Part shown: positions 59,650 to 64,000 of the stretch, piece by piece
Layout: every line of letters begins with the position of its first letter
How positions within the stretch are numbered: position 1 is the first letter of the stretch
DNA from: Microbacterium schleiferi
Lineage (GTDB): Bacteria; Actinomycetota; Actinomycetes; Actinomycetales; Microbacteriaceae
Assembly: GCF_015565955.1 (NCBI RefSeq)
Contig: NZ_CP064760.1
Coordinates: 2,356,001 to 2,420,000 of the forward strand
Length of the DNA: 64,000 nt
Direction: 5' to 3'
Notes under the pieces: generated by a model
Databases searched by the model: none
Told to the model about the DNA's origin: nothing
Seen by the model: the letters and a program-made list of their open reading frames with translations, nothing else
Program-made: the position numbers and the translations under genes

Positions 59650-60431
59650 GAGTACGCCGCAGCCTTCTCGCCGATGCTGGTGGTGCTCAACACGACGACG
59701 CATCCGACGATCGCGATCAGCAACACGACGGTGATGGTTCCCGTGCCAAACCCTGCACCGCCGCGCCCTGGTGAGACGGCGAGCCAGTCAGCGAACGATG
59801 CGCCAAGTGGGCGGGTGAGGATGTACGCGATCCAGAACGCGACGATGGCATTCAACCGGAAAAAGCCGTAGCCGACCGCGGGGATGGCGATCAGCGCCGC
59901 GAAGAGCACTCCCGACATCAGGTACCCCAGACCGAGCGCGTTCGCGGTCCAATCGCCCGCCGCCGTCCCCAGGGCGAAGGTAAGCAGAACTGTGGTCCAG
60001 TAGAACGCTTCACGCCGCGTGGTTCGGATCGAGTGGATGGACAACGTGTGCTCGCTGCGCCACCACAGCGCGAATGTTCCAGCAAGGGCAACAGCGAACA
60101 CCGCGGTGGAAATCGCGTAGGGGATGCCGAACTGGACATGCACGATGTCTGCGGCCATGGTTCCGAAGACGCTGACCATCCCGGCTGCGGCCCAATAGAT
60201 CGCCGGGACATAGCGGCGCGTGCGGAACTGCAGCGCCAGGGTCCCCGCGAGGAGGATGAAAGCAGCCCCGACCGCGATGACGGGCTCGATCGTGGTGACC
60301 AGGAAGTCGCTCCCGGTCTCGCCCATGGCGGTGGTGAGCACCTTCACGACCCAGAACAGTGCGGTGACGTGCGGAACCTTGTCGGCCATGGCTCGGGCGC
60401 CGCGTGTGCGGCCGGCGATCAGGGCCATCAT
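59640..60431 (-). CDS. COG4705-type membrane protein, paralogue 2
   Basis: 263 aa from the ATG at 60431, overlapping the upstream paralogue by 4 bases (ATGA). About eight helices, with the duplicated family marks VPHVTALFWVVKVLTTAMGE, TLSIHSIRTTRREAFYW, FALGTAAGDWTANALGLG and AYILTRPLGASFADWL. COG4705 proteins are of unknown function. They often occur as tandem paralogues beside two-component systems. Confidence 0.88.
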   Translation of the reverse strand: MMALIAGRTRGARAMADKVPHVTALFWVVKVLTTAMGETGSDFLVTTIEPVIAVGAAFILLAGTLALQFRTRRYVPAIYWAAAGMVSVFGTMAADIVHVQFGIPYAISTAVFAVALAGTFALWWRSEHTLSIHSIRTTRREAFYWTTVLLTFALGTAAGDWTANALGLGYLMSGVLFAALIAIPAVGYGFFRLNAIVAFWIAYILTRPLGASFADWLAVSPGRGGAGFGTGTITVVLLIAIVGCVVVLSTTSIGEKAAAYSQG

Positions 60432-61693
60432 GCCGGAAGGGTGGTCAGAAGCGACTGGAGCGCGGCCAGTTCCGCTGACTGGTCCGGAGACGAGGACCGC
60501 ACCGCGGTGAGTGCTTGATCGATCTGGTGGTCGAGGTAGCTCCATGCCTGGCAGTCCGCAGCGTTGAGCGTGTCCTGATCGTCATCCCACGCTGTCTCCA
60601 GGTCGGTGATACGCGACGTCGCCGCGGCCTGGTCACCCTGCTGCACACTGTTCACGACATCAGAGACGATCGTTCGGAAGGCCGCGGTCGCATCGCTGGG
60701 GAAGTTCTGCATCACAGCCGCGCTGGCCTCCGACTGGTCGAGTGGAGCGGCGTTCGCTTCGCAGGAGGGCGCGGGGCCCTCGTCAGCGAGTGCGCTCTGG
60801 TGCGGTTGCGCGTTGGTGAACGCCAACAGCGCAATCGTCGCGATCGCTATGACTCCGAGTGTGCTGTGGGCGGCGCGAGCCCGCGCCGGAGTGCGCGAAG
60901 CTGCCCGCTCAGTGTGGCGCTCGGTGACGTCGGAGTGGCTGAACGAGAGATAGACGACGACGGCGAGAATCGCGACGAGGAAGATCACGCTGGTGAGCAT
61001 GGTTCCCAGGCCCAGCCCCTGCTCGTCGGCGGGGAGGGCGAGGAAATCGCCGATATTCGCGCCCAGCGGGCGGGTAAGGATGTAGGCGATCCAGAAGCTC
61101 AGTACGGGGTTGGCGCCGTATCGCCACAGTGCGGTCACGATGCCGATGAGGGTGAGCGGCAGCAGGATGGACAGTCCGGGACCCCATCCGGTGAGTTCGA
61201 GCGTCCAGTCGCCGGTCGCGGTTCCCAGCGCGAATGTCACCAGCACGGCCAACCAGTAGAACGCTTCCCTGCCACGGGTGTTGATGCTGTGGATCGAGAG
61301 GGTCTTCTCCCGCCTGTACCAGATCACGAAGACGACGGTGAGCAGTGCCGCAAACAGGAGAGTGCTGAGTCCGAGAGGCACCCCGAGCTGGTCGGTGAGG
61401 ATGTCGGTGTAGAGCGTGCCCGTGATGCTGAGCACAACCACGGTGAGCCAGTACACGCCGGGAACGTATCGAGTGAGCATCATCTGGCCAGCAAGGACAG
61501 CTGCCATGAGGAGCGTGAACATGAGCGCGGTGTTCATCAGACCCACGCCCAACGTGCTGTTGATCCAGTCCGCGAAACTCTCTCCGACAGTCGTGCACAA
61601 GATCTTGATGATCCAGAACCAGATCGTGACTTCAGGAACTTTGTTCAGCAGGTGCCGGGCAGTGCCCCGGGATGTCAGCGCGGAAGCGGTCAT
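60428..61693 (-). CDS. COG4705-type membrane protein with extra C-terminal domain, paralogue 1
   Basis: 421 aa from the ATG at 61693 (site GGAGGGT). The eight-helix core repeats the paralogue's motifs: VPEVTIWFWIIKILCTTVGE, TLSIHSINTRGREAFYW, FALGTATGDWTLELTGWG, AYILTRPLGANIGDFL. It then adds a ninth helix (about 285-303) and a 120-residue external helical domain with two cysteines (PSCEANA, AADCQAW) that could form a disulfide. The fusion suggests an extracytoplasmic sensor or partner role. Confidence 0.88.
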   Translation of the reverse strand: MTASALTSRGTARHLLNKVPEVTIWFWIIKILCTTVGESFADWINSTLGVGLMNTALMFTLLMAAVLAGQMMLTRYVPGVYWLTVVVLSITGTLYTDILTDQLGVPLGLSTLLFAALLTVVFVIWYRREKTLSIHSINTRGREAFYWLAVLVTFALGTATGDWTLELTGWGPGLSILLPLTLIGIVTALWRYGANPVLSFWIAYILTRPLGANIGDFLALPADEQGLGLGTMLTSVIFLVAILAVVVYLSFSHSDVTERHTERAASRTPARARAAHSTLGVIAIATIALLAFTNAQPHQSALADEGPAPSCEANAAPLDQSEASAAVMQNFPSDATAAFRTIVSDVVNSVQQGDQAAATSRITDLETAWDDDQDTLNAADCQAWSYLDHQIDQALTAVRSSSPDQSAELAALQSLLTTLPA

Positions 61694-61787
61694 AGTCTGA
61701 CCCTCCAAGGCGGACCTGTGGCATCACCTCAAAGAACGAGCCGACATTCTGAAACTTCTTACAGGAACACCGCCATGGGTGTGAGGC

Positions 61788-63158
61788 TCAGAGAGCCGCG
61801 CGCACAAAGGGAAGAGTCACCCGAGCGCGCACACCACCATCGGGCTTGTTCTCGAGCGTGACTGATCCTCCTGCGGCCTCGGTCGTTGCGGCGACGATTG
61901 CGAGCCCGAGACCGGCGCCTTCGCTGCGGCGGGCCGAGGAATCCGGCCGGGAGAAGCGGTCGAATGCCCGCGGCAGGAAGTCGGGGTCGATTCCCGGTCC
62001 ATCGTCGTCGACGACGAGCGCGAATTCTGCTCGGGTGGCGAGCACCGTCACCCCGACATACCCGCCCGACTCAACTATCGCGAGAGCGTTGCTCACGAGG
62101 TTTTCCGCTATGCGGCCGAACGCTTCGCGGCGCACCGCGACCTGTCCGCCGGCATCCGGCGCCATGCCAACATCGAGCTCCACGCGGACAACACGCACAC
62201 CGGCCGCGAGGCGTGCGCGGTCCACGGCGAGGCCGACTTCTTCGACAAGCTGAACGACGGACGAGGTGTGGCGAGAGACCTCACCGGCTTCCAATCGAGA
62301 CAGCTCAAGAAGCTCAGCGACCAAATGCGCCAGGCGGCCAGTCGCCGCCCTGGCGTCGTCCAAGTCTTTCCTCAGGTGGTCCGGGTCTTCTGCTCGGATG
62401 AGTTCAAGTTGGGCCTGCAACACCGCCAAGGGCGTGCGCAGCTCGTGGCTAGCATCCGACACCATCTGACGCTCGCGCGCGGCCGAGCTCCGCAAGTCCG
62501 AGATCAGACCGTTCAGCGTCTCTGCCAGCGCGCTGATCTCGTCGCGCGCCGGACCGACGGGAAGGAGATCCTGCGAACCGGAAGCGACGATGCCTTCCGC
62601 GCTGTGCCGTAGTCGTGTCACTGGACGCAACGACGCACCGGTAACCAACCAGGACGCACCGGCGAACACCAGCACGATCAGCCCGATGCCCACGAGCAGC
62701 CCGGCATCCAGACGTGCCATCACGACCTCGGACGCCCCTTCGCTTCGTGCCGCGACCACGGTCCAGGTCCCCCCGACCCCGGTAACCCGTTCGCCCAGCA
62801 CCTGCCACTGCGACCCCTCGACCACAGTCGTCATCGGAGTCTTTGGGAGGCGGGTCATGTCGCCGAGCTCGTTCTGCAGGGCCACAGGGAGCGTGGACAC
62901 CTGCACCGTCCCTGTCGGGTCGACGACGGCCACCAGCTGCCCCTCGGCGGGAACGTCCACCACATCGCCGGGCTCGTCGCGGATCGCGGTCGCGAACGAC
63001 GCAAGATCCGACGCCAGCAGGCTCGACGCCGCGTCATCGACTAGGCGCTCGACGAAAGCGTGCACCAACAGCCCGACGACAGTGAACACCGCCAGCGCCA
63101 TCAGCACAGTGCCGATGCCGATTCGCGCGCGGATCGACAAGCGACGGAGATGCTTCAC
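61788..63158 (-). CDS. Membrane sensor histidine kinase
   Basis: 456 aa from the GTG at 63158, overlapping the regulator stop (GTGA). Two membrane helices (about 13-35 and 155-178) flank an external domain of about 120 residues. A HAMP linker follows, then HisKA SDASHELRTPLAVLQAQLEL and HATPase AENLVSNALAI, VDDDGPGIDP and GAGLGLAIVAA. It works with the response regulator encoded just upstream. Confidence 0.95.
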   Translation of the reverse strand: MKHLRRLSIRARIGIGTVLMALAVFTVVGLLVHAFVERLVDDAASSLLASDLASFATAIRDEPGDVVDVPAEGQLVAVVDPTGTVQVSTLPVALQNELGDMTRLPKTPMTTVVEGSQWQVLGERVTGVGGTWTVVAARSEGASEVVMARLDAGLLVGIGLIVLVFAGASWLVTGASLRPVTRLRHSAEGIVASGSQDLLPVGPARDEISALAETLNGLISDLRSSAARERQMVSDASHELRTPLAVLQAQLELIRAEDPDHLRKDLDDARAATGRLAHLVAELLELSRLEAGEVSRHTSSVVQLVEEVGLAVDRARLAAGVRVVRVELDVGMAPDAGGQVAVRREAFGRIAENLVSNALAIVESGGYVGVTVLATRAEFALVVDDDGPGIDPDFLPRAFDRFSRPDSSARRSEGAGLGLAIVAATTEAAGGSVTLENKPDGGVRARVTLPFVRAAL

Positions 63159-63850
63159 GTCATTGCCACGAGTCGGAACCCGATGCCACGTTCGTTTCGG
63201 ATCGCGATGCGCGCGTGAGCGTGATTGAGTTTGCGACGCAGATAGCTGACGTACTGATCGACGAGGTTCGGATCGGCATGCGAAGTGGTCCCCCACACGT
63301 CGCCCAGGATCTCGTCCCGTGTGACGGTGGCGCCCGCCCGAGCCATCAGGGCCAGCAGCAGCGCGAACTCCTTCGGGCTCAGGTGCAAGGCTTGTCCGTC
63401 GACCTCTGTGTCCCGCTTCACAGAATCCAGCGTGACACCACCCACCGTGAGGCGAACCGGAACAGAGCCCGCGTCACGCCGCTGCAACGCTCGGAGCCGC
63501 GCAGCGAGTTCGCGAAACTCGAACGGCTTGACCAGATAGTCGTCTGCACCGGCATCCAACCCGTGAACCCTATCGTCGACATCGTCTCTTGCGGTCAGCA
63601 TGAGCACCCGGATAGCCGGATCCATCTCGCGCAGGCGACGGCAGAGCTCAAATCCGGACATGCCTGGAAGCATCACGTCCAACACCGCGATCTGTGGTCG
63701 TTGGTCATCCGCGTGAATCAGCGCCCGTACCCCGTCAGCGAGCAACGTCACCGCATACCCTTCGGCAAGCAGTCCGCGCTTGAGCATGACGCCCATCTGC
63801 GGATCGTCCTCAACGACAAGCACGTCAACTGCGGCAGTCAGGTGCGCCAT
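63155..63850 (-). CDS. OmpR-family response regulator
   Basis: 231 aa. Receiver: VVEDDPQMG, the phosphoacceptor in IAVLDVMLPGMSG, and the lysine in DDYLVKPF. Winged helix: ALHLSPKEFALLLALMARAG and VDQYVSYLRRKL. It is coupled to the kinase by GTGA and overlaps the end of another receiver-domain gene by 13 bases, so three genes form one unit. The COG4705 pair downstream is a likely target. Confidence 0.95.
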   Translation of the reverse strand: MAHLTAAVDVLVVEDDPQMGVMLKRGLLAEGYAVTLLADGVRALIHADDQRPQIAVLDVMLPGMSGFELCRRLREMDPAIRVLMLTARDDVDDRVHGLDAGADDYLVKPFEFRELAARLRALQRRDAGSVPVRLTVGGVTLDSVKRDTEVDGQALHLSPKEFALLLALMARAGATVTRDEILGDVWGTTSHADPNLVDQYVSYLRRKLNHAHARIAIRNERGIGFRLVAMT

Positions 63851-64000
63851 GCATCCATTGTCGCGGCGAGCGGCGCAGAGTCGTGCGCGCTGCGGCGAAG
63901 CTGCGCACGCACCCGAGCGAGAAGCTCGCTGGGGTGGAATGGCCGAGCAAGACAGTCGTCGGCACCGGCATTCAGTCGCTCAACCCTCGCTCTCGCCGAA
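63838..64000 (-). CDS. Receiver-domain protein, C-terminal fragment (cut by window edge)
   Basis: The last 53 codons are visible: RVERLNAGADDCLARPFHPS, ELLARVRAQLRRSAHDSAPL and then AATMDAWRT. The first part is the end of a response-regulator receiver domain, with LARPF where the invariant lysine normally makes VKPF, so arginine replaces it. No DNA-binding domain follows, hence a stand-alone receiver or the tail of a hybrid kinase. It overlaps the next regulator by 13 bases. Confidence 0.75.
   Translation of the reverse strand, partial: SARARVERLNAGADDCLARPFHPSELLARVRAQLRRSAHDSAPLAATMDAWRT

Overview
The window is high-GC actinobacterial chromosome, most likely Microbacterium or a close Microbacteriaceae relative. 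The grounds are heavy G/C at third codon positions, the recurrent GGATGCC codon context, an lsr2 gene, several promoters of the form TANNNT followed 6-7 nt later by a start codon (leaderless mRNAs), and the block tRNA-Ala / rimJ-like / galU / formyl-THF cyclo-ligase / FmdB / mscL. No rRNA, CRISPR array, prophage or intact insertion sequence is seen.

Layout. 1-2.5 kb: broken secreted protein, then a TetR/SDR divergent pair with a clear operator, then tRNA-Ala(CGC). 2.5-10.7 kb: housekeeping block ending in a Upf1-like helicase whose Walker A lysine is gone. 10.8-18.3 kb: alkyltransferase-like protein lacking the catalytic cysteine, GAF-LuxR regulator, lsr2, acyltransferase, GAF histidine kinase, SulP transporter. 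18.3-26.6 kb: polar amino-acid ABC importer, frameshifted Lrp regulator next to ald, TetR/SDR pair, TetR/amidase pair. 26.6-37.6 kb: CPH-type metal P-ATPase behind a CsoR-like operator, DUF1990 protein, rtcB with a small upstream gene and terminator, F420-type oxidoreductase, DUF2975/HTH operon, and an ECF42 sigma factor with its DGPF partner. 37.6-45.7 kb: LacI-controlled glycan locus (GH127, sugar ABC importer, GH63-like hydrolase). 46-51.4 kb: operon of two glycosyltransferases, an alpha/alpha-barrel protein and a GH130 enzyme. 51.5-53.1 kb: two clpP-like genes and a PopR/ClgR-type regulator. 53.7-64 kb: ABC-2 exporter plus lipoprotein plus two-component operon, PAP2 phosphatase, two COG4705 membrane paralogues and a second two-component operon running off the end.

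Three regulatory circuits can be read from DNA alone. (a) The ECF42 region carries two copies of TGTCGA-N17-CGTC, one before ycII-sigma and one before a 31-codon ORF. (b) TTCTGC-N5-GCAGA boxes stand before clpP and before its regulator. (c) 11-bp-spaced TCTCA direct repeats stand at identical distance from -10 boxes before the exporter operon and before a small acidic exported protein.

Caution on sequence quality: at least six genes are broken by what looks like a single missing base in a G or C run. That pattern suggests residual homopolymer errors in the assembly rather than real gene decay. Coordinates for those genes are given for the reconstructed gene.
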